From Clostridiales bacterium (GTDB lineage: Bacteria; Bacillota; Clostridia; Lachnospirales; Lachnospiraceae): a stretch of 64,000 nucleotides of DNA. The translations under genes and the position numbers were made by a program. Every line of letters begins with the position of its first letter. Position 1 is the first letter of the stretch. Positions 50,969 to 59,809 of this stretch are shown here, piece by piece. Where the stretch lies: the NCBI GenBank assembly GCA_018374355.1, contig JAHAFI010000007.1, positions 59,049 to 123,048 on the forward strand, given 5' to 3'. The notes below the pieces were generated by a model, which did no database searches, was not told the DNA's origin, and was given only the letters and a program-made list of their open reading frames with translations.

Positions 50969-51706
50969 CTATTTTTCCGTCTTACTCTTTTTTCCGCTCT
51001 CCCTGTTTTCTTTCTCTGCCTTCAGTTTTTGGATCATCTCCCGGTTATAAGCCATATGCATGGTCATAGCCGTTTTAGCCCCGATGGAGTCTCCCGCCTC
51101 TATGGCCTCCAGCACCTGCCGGTGGGTCATTACCGTTTCCTTCATCAGTTTCTTATGGGTCACATTCACAAACATCATAACCGCCGTATCGATGATAGGA
51201 ATCAACTGCTCCATCACCTGATTCTTCGTACACCGGGCAATGCAGGTATGAAATGCAATATCATCCTCGATATAAGACTCTCCCTCATTCATCTTTTCTT
51301 CAACCCTGTCGCAGAGCCTTCGAAGCTCTATAATATCTTCCTTTTCCGCACAGATAGCCGCCCGCTGGGCAATCTCCGGCTCAAGTATCAGTCTCACATC
51401 CACCAGATCCATGGCCAGAGAGAATTTGTCCTCGATTTTTCCCAGCCCCAGCGGATCTTCCTCCGGTGTCGTCACCCGAACCACAAAGGTTCCCGCTCCT
51501 CTCCGGATCTCCAGAATTTCCTTTGAAACCAGCGATTTCACCGCCTCCCGCACGGTGCTTCTTCCCACGCCGAAAATCTCTCCCAGTTTGAATTCATTGG
51601 GCAGCTTTTCTCCTACCGGGATGGGCTTTGTCAGTATATAATTCATTAGCTGCTCTTCCACCTGCTCTGCCAGCAGCTTGCTTTTGATATTCTGTAAATT
51701 TTCCAC
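50969..51706 (-). CDS. GntR-family regulator, FadR subfamily
   Basis: A product of 245 residues. The N-terminal winged helix is PVGEKLPNEFKLGEIFGVGR to STVREAVKSL; the C-terminal FCD domain has LVDVRLILEPEIAQRAAICA and FHTCIARCTKNQVMEQLI with metal-binding histidines. The start is taken as GTG (51706) after GAGGAGATC; an ATG 12 codons upstream has no binding site. It is followed by the dehydratase-gntP operon, whose promoter carries paired palindromes. Confidence 0.88.
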   Translation of the reverse strand: MENLQNIKSKLLAEQVEEQLMNYILTKPIPVGEKLPNEFKLGEIFGVGRSTVREAVKSLVSKEILEIRRGAGTFVVRVTTPEEDPLGLGKIEDKFSLAMDLVDVRLILEPEIAQRAAICAEKEDIIELRRLCDRVEEKMNEGESYIEDDIAFHTCIARCTKNQVMEQLIPIIDTAVMMFVNVTHKKLMKETVMTHRQVLEAIEAGDSIGAKTAMTMHMAYNREMIQKLKAEKENRESGKKSKTEK

Positions 51707-51893
51707 TTCCTGATCTCCTCGACAAATGTATTTCTCATGCACGGGTACAATATCTCTCGCTATTATAACATATCCCCAATGGTACTTCTACCGGGTTATG
51801 CCATTTCCTAAGCACACTCAGGATATTTTTCTCAAATCTCCCTTCACCAGTACGGCAGACATTTTTTCCAAATCATCCTTTTGGATTTGAAAA

Positions 51894-51938
51894 GAAAACA
51901 AACAGGCGCCCCCATCGGGGAGACGCCTGTTTGTTTTC
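51894..51938. terminator. Bidirectional-type terminator after kdgK
   Basis: A perfect 15-bp stem (GAAAACAAACAGGCG with its complement) and an inner CCCC/GGGG pairing, flanked by A and T runs. It ends the eda-kdgK unit on the minus strand. The stretch 51707-51893 holds the GntR promoter region, with nothing else recognised. Confidence 0.85.
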
Positions 51939-51991
51939 CTGTATATTACACTTTTTTAATTGGGTTTACTTTTTTAACTTACTGTTCCTTC

Positions 51992-53017
51992 TTATCTCTG
52001 CACACGGCCGGAAGCGTCTCCGCCTGCCAGCTTCTGAACTTCCTCCACAGACACCATATTGAAGTCACCTTCAATGGAATGTTTCAGGCAGGATGCTGCC
52101 ACGGCAAATTCAATAGTGGACTGTGCATCATAACCATTCAGGCAGGCACAAATCAGTCCGCCCCCAAAGCTGTCGCCGCCGCCTACACGGTCTACAATAT
52201 GCATTTTATATTTTTTGCTGAAATAATAGTCCTTTCCATCATAAAGCATTGCGGACCAGTTATTGTCATTTGCAGACAGGGATTCACGCAGGGTAATCGC
52301 TACCTTCTCAAATCCGAAACGGTCTGCCAGTTGTTTCGCCACATCTTTGTAGCCTTCATGATTTACTTCCCCCTGTGTAACATCGGTGTCTGCCGCTTTG
52401 ATTCCGAATACGTCTGCCGCATCCTCCTCATTTGCAATACAAACGTCCACATATTTGCACAGCTCGCCCATCACCTGTCCGGCTTTCTCCTTTGACCACA
52501 GTTTATTTCTGTAGTTTAAGTCGCAGGAAATCTTAGCTCCTGCCTCTTTCGCAGCCTTGCAGGCTTCCAGACAAATATCTGCAACCTCATCATTCAGAGC
52601 CGGGGTAATCCCTGTAAAATGGAACCATTCCACTCCTTCAAAAATCTTCTTCCAATCAAAATCTGTCTTGCAGGCAGTTGCGATGGAAGATCCTGCCCGG
52701 TCATAGATAACCTTAGACGGTCTCTGGGATGCGCCCTTCTCAAGGAAATAGATACCTACTCTGTCACCGCCGCGAACGATCTGTGAAGTATCCACACCGT
52801 ATTTTCTCAGAGAGTTTACTGCCGCCTGTCCGATTTCATGTTTCGGCAGCTTTGTCACAAATTTTGCATCAAATCCATAATTCGCCAGAGATACTGCCAC
52901 GTTTGCCTCACCGCCGCCGTAAGTAGCGCCCAGAGTTTCTGCCTGTACAAAACGATAGTATCCTTCCGGTGCCAGTCTCAGCATAATTTCTCCAAATGTT
53001 ACGACCTTCTTAGCCAT
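51992..53017 (-). CDS. kdgK: 2-keto-3-deoxygluconate kinase (PfkB family)
   Basis: A ribokinase-fold sugar kinase of 341 residues making KDPG from KDG and ATP. N-terminal motif TYGGGEANVAVSLANYG and the C-terminal ATP/base motif VDRVGGGDSFGGGLICA (catalytic aspartate) are present. It follows eda by 37 bases, which makes KDG the likely substrate within the PfkB family. Confidence 0.9.
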   Translation of the reverse strand: MAKKVVTFGEIMLRLAPEGYYRFVQAETLGATYGGGEANVAVSLANYGFDAKFVTKLPKHEIGQAAVNSLRKYGVDTSQIVRGGDRVGIYFLEKGASQRPSKVIYDRAGSSIATACKTDFDWKKIFEGVEWFHFTGITPALNDEVADICLEACKAAKEAGAKISCDLNYRNKLWSKEKAGQVMGELCKYVDVCIANEEDAADVFGIKAADTDVTQGEVNHEGYKDVAKQLADRFGFEKVAITLRESLSANDNNWSAMLYDGKDYYFSKKYKMHIVDRVGGGDSFGGGLICACLNGYDAQSTIEFAVAASCLKHSIEGDFNMVSVEEVQKLAGGDASGRVQR

Positions 53018-53054
53018 GATTTTTCCCTCCGTATTCTGTTTCGTCTTCCGCTTT

Positions 53055-53693
53055 TTACTTTCTGATCTCTGCCGCCAGTTTTACGGCCTCTGCTGTCATT
53101 TCTTTAATTTTGTCAAATTCTCCTGCTGCAATCATATCGCCTTTTACCATCCAGCTTCCGCCGCATGCCACAATTTTATCACAGCTTAAATATTCTTTCA
53201 GATTCTTTGCGCTGATTCCGCCTGTCGGCATGAATTTTACGGTTGTATACGGCGCTGCCATAGCTTTAATCATAGCTACTCCCCCCGCCTGCTCTGCCGG
53301 GAAGAACTTTATCACTTCCAGACCACGTTTTACACCCTGCGCAACCTCAGATGGTGTGATACATCCCGGCAGTACCAGAATGCCTTTTTCCAGACAGTAA
53401 TCCACAATCTCCGCATCAAATCCCGGGCTTACGATAAATTTTGCTCCCGCCGCAACCGCACGTTCTACCTGATCAATGGTCAGTACTGTGCCTGCGCCTA
53501 CCAGCATCTCCGGGTACTCCCTGCACATCAGGCGAATAGACTCTTCTGCCGCTTCTGTACGGAAGGTCACTTCCGCACACGGAAGCCCGCCCTCACAAAG
53601 CGCTTTTGCCAGCGGCACTGCGTCTTTGGCATCATTTAAAACAACTACAGGCACAACTCCTAATTTTGCTACTTCTTCTAAAATTGTATGCAT
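53055..53693 (-). CDS. eda: KDPG / 4-hydroxy-2-oxoglutarate aldolase
   Basis: A class I aldolase of 212 residues splitting KDPG into pyruvate and glyceraldehyde-3-phosphate. EVTFRTEAAEESIRLM (catalytic glutamate), VGAGTVLT, and the Schiff-base lysine in LEVIKFFPAEQAGG are clear. The ATG at 53693 follows AAGGAGG; longer in-frame starts lie in the promoter/operator region. Confidence 0.95.
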   Translation of the reverse strand: MHTILEEVAKLGVVPVVVLNDAKDAVPLAKALCEGGLPCAEVTFRTEAAEESIRLMCREYPEMLVGAGTVLTIDQVERAVAAGAKFIVSPGFDAEIVDYCLEKGILVLPGCITPSEVAQGVKRGLEVIKFFPAEQAGGVAMIKAMAAPYTTVKFMPTGGISAKNLKEYLSCDKIVACGGSWMVKGDMIAAGEFDKIKEMTAEAVKLAAEIRK

Positions 53694-53782
53694 AATGAAA
53701 TCCTCCTTCTGGTTTCCCCGGCCTTTCGGAAATAATCTTCCAAATTCCGTAGTTCCCGTTTGCATTTTACTTTTTCTCTTTT

Positions 53783-53819
53783 GTTCCATATCATGGAACT
53801 AGATTTTATATTGTGGAAC
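53783..53819. promoter_or_regulatory. IclR-type operator
   Basis: A perfect 17-base dyad GTTCCATATCATGGAAC (53783-53799) and a second half site GTGGAAC (53813-53819). Both lie just downstream of the predicted eda start site, a repressor position. The divergent IclR gene is the obvious candidate regulator. Confidence 0.7.
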
Positions 53820-53829
53820 TTTTGACTTT

Positions 53830-53857
53830 ATTATACTCTGCAAACAACAAATGTCAA
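53830..53857 (-). promoter_or_regulatory. Promoter of eda-kdgK
   Basis: Minus strand TTGACA (53852-53857), 16-base spacer, TATAAT (53830-53835). Confidence 0.75.
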
Positions 53858-53882
53858 GAGCTCTCTCCGAAAAAAATCAACA

Positions 53883-53911
53883 TTGCTACATTCTTGTAAA
53901 AGTGGTACAAT
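53883..53911 (+). promoter_or_regulatory. Promoter of the IclR gene
   Basis: Plus strand TTGCTA (53883-53888), 17-base spacer, TACAAT (53906-53911), 35 bases before the ATG. Confidence 0.6.
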
Positions 53912-53946
53912 AACCGCATAAAATTTTTGTGAAAAAAGGTGAACTA

Positions 53947-54696
53947 ATGGAAAATAAAAACCCTATTCAGGTAGCCGACAGGCTCTTTCAGGTTCTGGAA
54001 ACACTGGCAGAAACCGGGCCTCTGCCCCTCACAGACCTGAGCCGCCGTCTCAGTCTCAATAAAAGCACCATCCACCGCCTCCTCACTTCCCTTATCTGTC
54101 TGGGCTACGTGAAACAGGATGATGACACCGGAAAATACGGCCTGTCCTTCAAAATCCTTTCCCTCTCCAACCGTTTTCTGGATCAGATGGATATTTTGGA
54201 CACTGTGCGCCCCATGCTTCGTCAGATTTCCAAACAGACAGGGGAGACCGTGCATTTTGTCCAGTTGGACGGTCTGGAAGCAGTATATATCTGTAAGGAA
54301 GAATCCACCCAAAATTCCGTTCGTATGGTTTCCAAAGTGGGAAGCCGCATTCCCCTGTACTGCTCGGGGGTGGGAAAAGCCATGATGGCCGACATGTCTC
54401 CGGATAAAATTGCCGCTATCTGGAAAAAGAGTGAAAAAAAAGCCCTCACCTCCCATACCATCACCAACTATGAAGATTTTCTTTCCTGTCTTACGGAAGT
54501 CCGTCGAAACGGCTATGCACTGGACAATGAAGAAAATGAACTGGGGGTGCGCTGTATCGCCGTTTCTCTTCCTGATTTTTCCGGTTCTTCCTGCTATGCC
54601 GTGAGTATTTCAGCTCCCGTTACCCGGATGTCCGATGAACGGATACTGGAGCTGGGAGACATTCTTTTAAAAATCAAAGCAGATTTCCATAGATAA
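53947..54696 (+). CDS. IclR-family regulator (KdgR-like)
   Basis: A product of 249 residues. The N-terminal helix-turn-helix is LPLTDLSRRLSLNKSTIHRL; the C-terminal effector domain has GETVHFVQLDGLEAVYICKE and VGSRIPLYCSGVGKAMMAD. The ATG at 53947 has AGGTGA upstream; a GTG six codons earlier is in frame but less likely. Divergent from eda-kdgK with a palindromic operator between, so it probably represses that unit in response to KDG or a derivative. Confidence 0.88.
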   Translation: MENKNPIQVADRLFQVLETLAETGPLPLTDLSRRLSLNKSTIHRLLTSLICLGYVKQDDDTGKYGLSFKILSLSNRFLDQMDILDTVRPMLRQISKQTGETVHFVQLDGLEAVYICKEESTQNSVRMVSKVGSRIPLYCSGVGKAMMADMSPDKIAAIWKKSEKKALTSHTITNYEDFLSCLTEVRRNGYALDNEENELGVRCIAVSLPDFSGSSCYAVSISAPVTRMSDERILELGDILLKIKADFHR

Positions 54697-54725
54697 TGTT
54701 CTACTGGAAATCTGCCCTATCTAAA
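54679..54725 (+). terminator. Hairpin at the end of the IclR gene
   Basis: An 11-bp perfect stem (GCAGATTTCCA with TGGAAATCTGC) that includes the last codons of the IclR gene. No T-run follows, so it may be a weak terminator or a 3' stability hairpin. The remaining 54726-54921 is AT-rich promoter DNA of the next gene. Confidence 0.4.
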
Positions 54726-54921
54726 AAATATACCACTTCCCTTTTCAGTTTTCCCGGATTTTTGATTTTTCCCAAAATTTTTCCTATTCTTCTATAATGT
54801 TTCCTAAATTTTTTCATCATTTCTGTTATATTTAATATAAGCATGATTTAAGGATTAAAATACCTTTTAATCCCTGCATCGCAACATCAAAGTACGAAAT
54901 TATTTTAGGAGGACATAACAC

Positions 54922-55947
54922 ATGAATATGAGACAATGGTTGGATACTATGCGGGAAGCTCCCGTAAAAAAAGCAATGCCGGTTCTTTCTTTTCCGGCTA
55001 TCCAGTTGATGGGAATTTCTGTCAACGAACTGATTCGCGACAGCGATGCCCAGTCTAAAGGTATGAAAATGATTGCAGACCGGGTGGATGCTGCTGCCTC
55101 TGTAAGCCTCATGGATTTGTCTGTGGAAGCCGAATGTTTCGGTTCCGAAATCCGTTACTCGGATGATGAAGTTCCTACGGTAGTCGGCAGCATTGTCTCC
55201 TCAGAGGAAGAGGCCGATGCTCTTCCGGTTCCGGAAATCGGGGCAGGACGCACCTCTATTTACATCGAGGCTATTGAAAAGGCAGTGAAACTGATTACCG
55301 ACCGTCCCGTATTTGCAGGCATTATCGGTCCCTTCTCTCTGGCAGGCAGGCTCATGGATGTGACAGAAGCCATGATTTACTGCTACGAAGAACCGGATAT
55401 GGTGCATACCATTTTGGAAAAGGCTTCCGAGTTCCTTATTTCCTACGCAAAAGCGTACAAAGCAGTGGGAGCTCACGGAATTGTTATGGCAGAGCCTCTG
55501 GCCGGACTTTTGTCCCCTGCTCTGGCCGCAGAATTTTCCGGTCCTTACGTTAAGAAAATTGTGGATGCGGTACAGGATGATGAATTTATCGTCATCTACC
55601 ACAACTGCGGCAACTGCACTATTCAGACAATCGATTCCATTCTTGCCACCGGATCCGCTGCATACCATTTCGGAAATGCCATCCGTATGGCTGATATGAT
55701 GCCGCTCATCCCGTCCGATACTATTGCCATGGGAAATGTAGACCCGGCCGGAGAACTTCGCAACGGCACACCGGAATCCGTAAGAGAGGCAACCCTCGGC
55801 GTTATGAATGAATGCTGTTCTTACAAGAACTTTGTGATTTCCAGCGGATGTGATATTCCTCCCATGTCCAAATGGGAAAATATCGACGCTTTCTTCGCTG
55901 CAGTGGATGAATTTTATCTCGGAACGAAGTCAAAAAACCCGCTGTAA
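54922..55947 (+). CDS. MtaA-like methyltransferase / uroporphyrinogen decarboxylase family protein
   Basis: A TIM-barrel protein of 341 residues. The zinc-site pattern of MtaA/MtbA corrinoid methyltransferases is complete: VIYHNCGNCT (His-x-Cys) and a late cysteine in FVISSGCDIPP. Typical members move a methyl group between a corrinoid protein and a thiol. No corrinoid protein or partner methyltransferase gene is adjacent, so the function is open. AGGAGG lies 9 bases before the ATG; a terminator follows. Confidence 0.8.
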   Translation: MNMRQWLDTMREAPVKKAMPVLSFPAIQLMGISVNELIRDSDAQSKGMKMIADRVDAAASVSLMDLSVEAECFGSEIRYSDDEVPTVVGSIVSSEEEADALPVPEIGAGRTSIYIEAIEKAVKLITDRPVFAGIIGPFSLAGRLMDVTEAMIYCYEEPDMVHTILEKASEFLISYAKAYKAVGAHGIVMAEPLAGLLSPALAAEFSGPYVKKIVDAVQDDEFIVIYHNCGNCTIQTIDSILATGSAAYHFGNAIRMADMMPLIPSDTIAMGNVDPAGELRNGTPESVREATLGVMNECCSYKNFVISSGCDIPPMSKWENIDAFFAAVDEFYLGTKSKNPL

Positions 55948-55964
55948 GCAACGGGGCATCAAAA

Positions 55965-56000
55965 ATGCAGGAAGGATCAGTGATCCCCCTGCATTTTTTC
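55965..56000 (+). terminator. Terminator of the MtaA-like gene
   Basis: ATGCAGG pairs with CCTGCAT around an inner GGATCA/TGATCC hairpin, then T6. A small overlap with the end of the convergent gene at 56002 makes it useful for both. Confidence 0.85.
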
Positions 56001-56001
56001 A

Positions 56002-56562
56002 TTAAATCCGCTGTACCGGAGTGGTAATCCCCACGCCCATATTCGGATTTTTCAAGGAATACAAAAAATCCAAAACAAATACTAACAGCAGCACTATACA
56101 TAAAATTTCTCTCTTGTGCTTTTCCATTTTCCGGATCAATCTGTCCATCCCCGGCGCAATGCCATAGACAAAAGCCAGTCCTCCAATCCCGAAAACCAAC
56201 AGCCCGCTCAGGCACACACGCCCCTGAATCTCGAAAATATATTCCCGGTAATCCCACCATCTGGTATGCCAGAAGGTCTCCAGCCACCATCCGGTCACGT
56301 ATTCCACCACACCACAGAGGAGCATGATCATGAAAAACAGCAGCCCCGGACGGTCAAAAAAATGTCTCAGCACCACTAAGATCAGTACCCCGCCCGCCCC
56401 ATAAATTGGAAGCCAAGGACCGGATAATACGCCCCGGTTGACGAAAGTCCCGTCTAATACCAGATGAAATCCCACTTCCCACAGCCATCCTGCAAAAGAA
56501 AAGAGAAAAAACATCAGAATCAGTGTTGTTATGGAATATTTTTTCTGTATTGCGGCTTTCAT
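56002..56562 (-). CDS. CmpB-family putative ABC-transporter membrane protein
   Basis: A product of 186 residues with about five membrane segments. The motif FSFAGWLWEVGFH and the following FVNRGVLSGPWLPIYGAGGV are the signature of the PF06541 (CmpB-type, putative ABC transporter permease) family. No ATPase gene is nearby and the real role of the family is not settled. Single-gene unit. Confidence 0.75.
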   Translation of the reverse strand: MKAAIQKKYSITTLILMFFLFSFAGWLWEVGFHLVLDGTFVNRGVLSGPWLPIYGAGGVLILVVLRHFFDRPGLLFFMIMLLCGVVEYVTGWWLETFWHTRWWDYREYIFEIQGRVCLSGLLVFGIGGLAFVYGIAPGMDRLIRKMEKHKREILCIVLLLVFVLDFLYSLKNPNMGVGITTPVQRI

Positions 56563-56704
56563 TTGGTTTCCTCCCCTCTTTGGTTTTCTTTTTTATAGGA
56601 TAACCAAAATTCATTCATTTTAGAGGAAGAAAAACGAAATATTTTCTGAAGATTTCCGGGACAAATCTTTTAATTTTCTGTTCGAAAAACAATACCGGAT
56701 AAAA

Positions 56705-56875
56705 TCAGATAAACTGATTCAATCCGGCATCATATACATAATCAATCATATACAGTTTACTTTCCAAATCCTTCTGGCTTACCTCTTTGTCCTCACAAAA
56801 CTCCGAAAGGCTGGAATAAAAATCTCTCAACTGGGTATTCACATAGCTTAACAGTATTACAGGATCTTTGGGCAT
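56705..56875 (-). CDS. Small DUF4250-like protein
   Basis: A product of 56 residues, MPKDPVILLSYVNTQLRDFY to a terminal VYDAGLNQFI. It resembles the DUF4250 family of Clostridia, function unknown. AAGGAG lies at good distance from this ATG; the frame extends 25 codons upstream without a start signal. It lies beyond the clpB terminator. Confidence 0.75.
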   Translation of the reverse strand: MPKDPVILLSYVNTQLRDFYSSLSEFCEDKEVSQKDLESKLYMIDYVYDAGLNQFI

Positions 56876-56937
56876 CTTAAATTTCTCCTTTTTCCTATCA
56901 CAAGGCAATCGTCTCGAATTACTTTTTTCTGTATAGC

Positions 56938-56967
56938 AAAGGGGCATCACGAAAAGAATGCCCCTTT
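56938..56967. terminator. Hairpin after clpB
   Basis: A 10-bp stem (AAAGGGGCAT with ATGCCCCTTT, loop of 10) 11 bases after the clpB stop, with only short T-runs. Confidence 0.65.
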
Positions 56968-56977
56968 TCCTATTTCA

Positions 56978-59566
56978 TTATACAGATTGTGTGGTAGCTG
57001 TCAACTCCCCATTTTCCACATCCAGAACAATGGTATCGTCTGTTCCCACTTTTCCACCGAGAATCATTTTTGCCGCCAGAGTTTCCACATTTTTCTGCAG
57101 ATATCTCTTCAGGGGACGGGCTCCGTAAACCGGGTCGTACCCTCCTTCGATCACATACTCTTTCGCTTTCGGTGTCAGCCGGATACCGATTTCCTGATCA
57201 GCCAGTCTGTGATTCAGCTCTGCCATCAAAAGATCCACGATACCTCCGATATTTTCTTTTGTCAGTGGTTTAAACATAATCATCTCGTCCAGACGATTAA
57301 GAAATTCCGGACGGAAATGAGCACGCAGATCGTTATGGACCATCTCAACATTTTCCGGGCGAATGCTTCCATCCTCCTGAATGCCGTCAAGCAGATAGGA
57401 AGAACCAATATTGGAAGTCATGATCAGGATTGTATTTTTAAAGTCCACGGTTCTGCCCTGAGAATCCGTGATCCGTCCGTCATCCAGAACCTGCAGAAGT
57501 ACATTGAACACATCCGGGTGGGCCTTCTCAATCTCGTCAAAAAGCACAACCGAATACGGTTTCCGGCGCACAGCCTCGGTAAGCTGGCCGCCCTCCTCAT
57601 ATCCCACATATCCCGGAGGCGCTCCGATCAGACGGGACACGGAATATTTCTCCATGTACTCACTCATATCGATACGAACCATATTGTTCTCATCATCAAA
57701 CAGCGTCTGAGCAAGGGTTTTGGCAAGCTCTGTCTTACCTACTCCGGTAGGACCCAGAAACAGGAAGGAGCCTATTGGTTTGGTCGGATCCTTGATTCCT
57801 GCCTTAGAACGGATAATAGCATCCGTCACTTTGGTCACCGCTTCCTCCTGCCCGATCACTCTTTTATGAAGTTCCTCTTCCAGTCCCAGAATTTTTGTCT
57901 TTTCTCCTTCTGTCAGCTTTGCCACCGGAATTCCGGTCCACCGGGAAATGATTCTTGCAATCTCCTCATCCGTCACGCTCTCCCGAACCAGAGAAAGATC
58001 CTGATTTTTTACCCTTTCCTCTTCGATTTCCAGTTGTTTCTGCAGTTTCGGCAGTTCACCGTACTGTAACTCCGCTGCCTTATTCAAATCATATTTCTGC
58101 TGTGCCGCCTGAATCTGACGGTTCATATCCTCAATCTGTTCCCTAAGGGCGGAGAGTTTTTCTACGGAATGTTTTTCATTTTCCCACTGGGCTTTCTGAA
58201 CTGCGAAAGCATCTTTATATTCCGCCATTTCCCGCTGCAGATCGGCCAGACGCTCCTGACTGAGTTTGTCGGTTTCTTTTTTCAGCGCCGCCTCCTCAAT
58301 CTCCATCTGCATGATTTTTCTCTGCTGCTCATCCAGCTCCGACGGAAGGGAATCCAGCTCCGTCTTAATCAACGCGCAAGCCTCGTCCACCAGATCAATG
58401 GCTTTATCCGGCAGAAAACGGTCGGAAATGTAACGGTTGGACAGGGTAGCGGCCGCCACTAAAGCGCCGTCGGTAATCTTCACTCCATGAAATACTTCAT
58501 ACCGCTCCTTTAAGCCCCTGAGAATGGAAATGGTATCCTCCACCGTAGGTTCATCCACCATAACCGGCTGAAATCTTCGTTCCAGAGCAGCATCCTTTTC
58601 GATATACTGGCGGTATTCATCCAGCGTTGTGGCTCCGATACAGTGAAGCTCTCCCCGAGCCAGCATAGGCTTCAGCATGTTGCCCGCATCCATGGCCCCG
58701 TCCGTTTTTCCTGCGCCTACAATCAGGTGCAGCTCATCGATGAACAGGATAATATTTCCTTCACTCTTTCGAACTTCCTCCAGAACAGCCTTCAGACGTT
58801 CCTCAAATTCACCCCGGTACTTTGCACCGGCTACCAGCGCACCCATATCCAGCGCAAAAATCTTCTTGTCCTTCAGTCCCTCCGGCACATCTCCCCGGAC
58901 GATTCGCTGGGCAAGGCCTTCCACTGCTGCTGTTTTACCTACTCCCGGCTCACCGATCAGAACCGGATTATTTTTTGTTTTTCTGGACAGAATACGGATT
59001 ACATTACGAATCTCACTATCCCTTCCGATGACCGGATCCAGCTTCTGCTCTCTCGCCTTTTCCACCAGATCCTGACCGTATTTGCTCAGGGTATCGTAAG
59101 TGGCCTCCGGATTATCGGTGGTGACACGCTGATTGCCACGCACTGTGCTCAGCGCCTGCAAAAAACGTTCTCTGGTAATGCCATACTCCTGAAATAATTT
59201 TTTCAGAGAGGGGCTTGCATGATGAAGCAGTGACAGAAACAGATGTTCCACGGAAACGTACTCATCTCCCATGGCTTTTGCTTCATCCTCTGCACTCACC
59301 AGTGCCTTGTTGAGGTACTGCCCGATATATACCTGACCGCCGGATACTTTTGTCCTTGCATTCAAAGCATTTTCCACATTATTCAGGAAATGCTCTTTGT
59401 TGATCTCCATCTTTTCAATCATTTTCAGAATCAGGCTGTCCTCTTGGTGGAGCAAATTGTATAGCAGATGCTCCTGCTCAATTTCCTGATTGCCGAACTC
59501 ATACGCCGTCTTTTCCAGATCCTGAACGGACTGTATGGACTTTTGTGTAAATTTACTGATGTTCAT
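56978..59566 (-). CDS. clpB: ATP-dependent disaggregase ClpB
   Basis: A hexameric AAA+ chaperone of 862 residues that dissolves protein aggregates with DnaK. It has a double Clp N-domain (1-145), first AAA domain with GEPGVGKTAAVEGLAQRIV and Walker B IILFIDELH, a long coiled middle domain (about 410-520), and second AAA domain with GPTGVGKTELAKTLAQTLF and YSVVLFDEIEKAHPDVFNVL. No ClpP-binding tripeptide is apparent. Control by a CIRCE element at its promoter. Confidence 0.98.
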   Translation of the reverse strand: MNISKFTQKSIQSVQDLEKTAYEFGNQEIEQEHLLYNLLHQEDSLILKMIEKMEINKEHFLNNVENALNARTKVSGGQVYIGQYLNKALVSAEDEAKAMGDEYVSVEHLFLSLLHHASPSLKKLFQEYGITRERFLQALSTVRGNQRVTTDNPEATYDTLSKYGQDLVEKAREQKLDPVIGRDSEIRNVIRILSRKTKNNPVLIGEPGVGKTAAVEGLAQRIVRGDVPEGLKDKKIFALDMGALVAGAKYRGEFEERLKAVLEEVRKSEGNIILFIDELHLIVGAGKTDGAMDAGNMLKPMLARGELHCIGATTLDEYRQYIEKDAALERRFQPVMVDEPTVEDTISILRGLKERYEVFHGVKITDGALVAAATLSNRYISDRFLPDKAIDLVDEACALIKTELDSLPSELDEQQRKIMQMEIEEAALKKETDKLSQERLADLQREMAEYKDAFAVQKAQWENEKHSVEKLSALREQIEDMNRQIQAAQQKYDLNKAAELQYGELPKLQKQLEIEEERVKNQDLSLVRESVTDEEIARIISRWTGIPVAKLTEGEKTKILGLEEELHKRVIGQEEAVTKVTDAIIRSKAGIKDPTKPIGSFLFLGPTGVGKTELAKTLAQTLFDDENNMVRIDMSEYMEKYSVSRLIGAPPGYVGYEEGGQLTEAVRRKPYSVVLFDEIEKAHPDVFNVLLQVLDDGRITDSQGRTVDFKNTILIMTSNIGSSYLLDGIQEDGSIRPENVEMVHNDLRAHFRPEFLNRLDEMIMFKPLTKENIGGIVDLLMAELNHRLADQEIGIRLTPKAKEYVIEGGYDPVYGARPLKRYLQKNVETLAAKMILGGKVGTDDTIVLDVENGELTATTQSV

Positions 59567-59622
59567 AAATGCTCCTCCTTTTAATCTAGTTGAAATGGAT
59601 TCATTTTCTTTGTTCTATATGG

Positions 59623-59651
59623 AATATAACACTTGTTGTTAGCAATGTCAA
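59623..59651 (-). promoter_or_regulatory. Promoter of clpB
   Basis: Minus strand TTGACA (59646-59651), 17-base spacer, TATATT (59623-59628). The -35 lies inside the CIRCE element. Confidence 0.8.
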
Positions 59652-59665
59652 GAGGTGAGTGCTAG
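59639..59665. promoter_or_regulatory. CIRCE operator (HrcA site) of clpB
   Basis: TTAGCAATG, 9 bases, GAGTGCTAG: the CIRCE pattern TTAGCACTC-N9-GAGTGCTAA with three mismatches. It overlaps the -35 of clpB, so HrcA would block polymerase. Confidence 0.8.
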
Positions 59666-59726
59666 AATCTCGTCTCTTCCGTGCAATAGGAAAGCGGCTG
59701 CCCTCGACTACGATAAATTAAATCAA

Positions 59727-59755
59727 CAGCCAGCCGTTACCCTCACGGCTGGCTG
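59727..59755 (-). terminator. Terminator of the Cys-rich protein gene
   Basis: A perfect 10-bp stem (CAGCCAGCCG with CGGCTGGCTG, loop of 9), then TTGATTTAATTT on the minus strand. Confidence 0.75.
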
Positions 59756-59809
59756 CATCAATTTTACACTTTACAAATTACCCCTTCCCAACATCCTCCT
59801 CAGTTTCCC

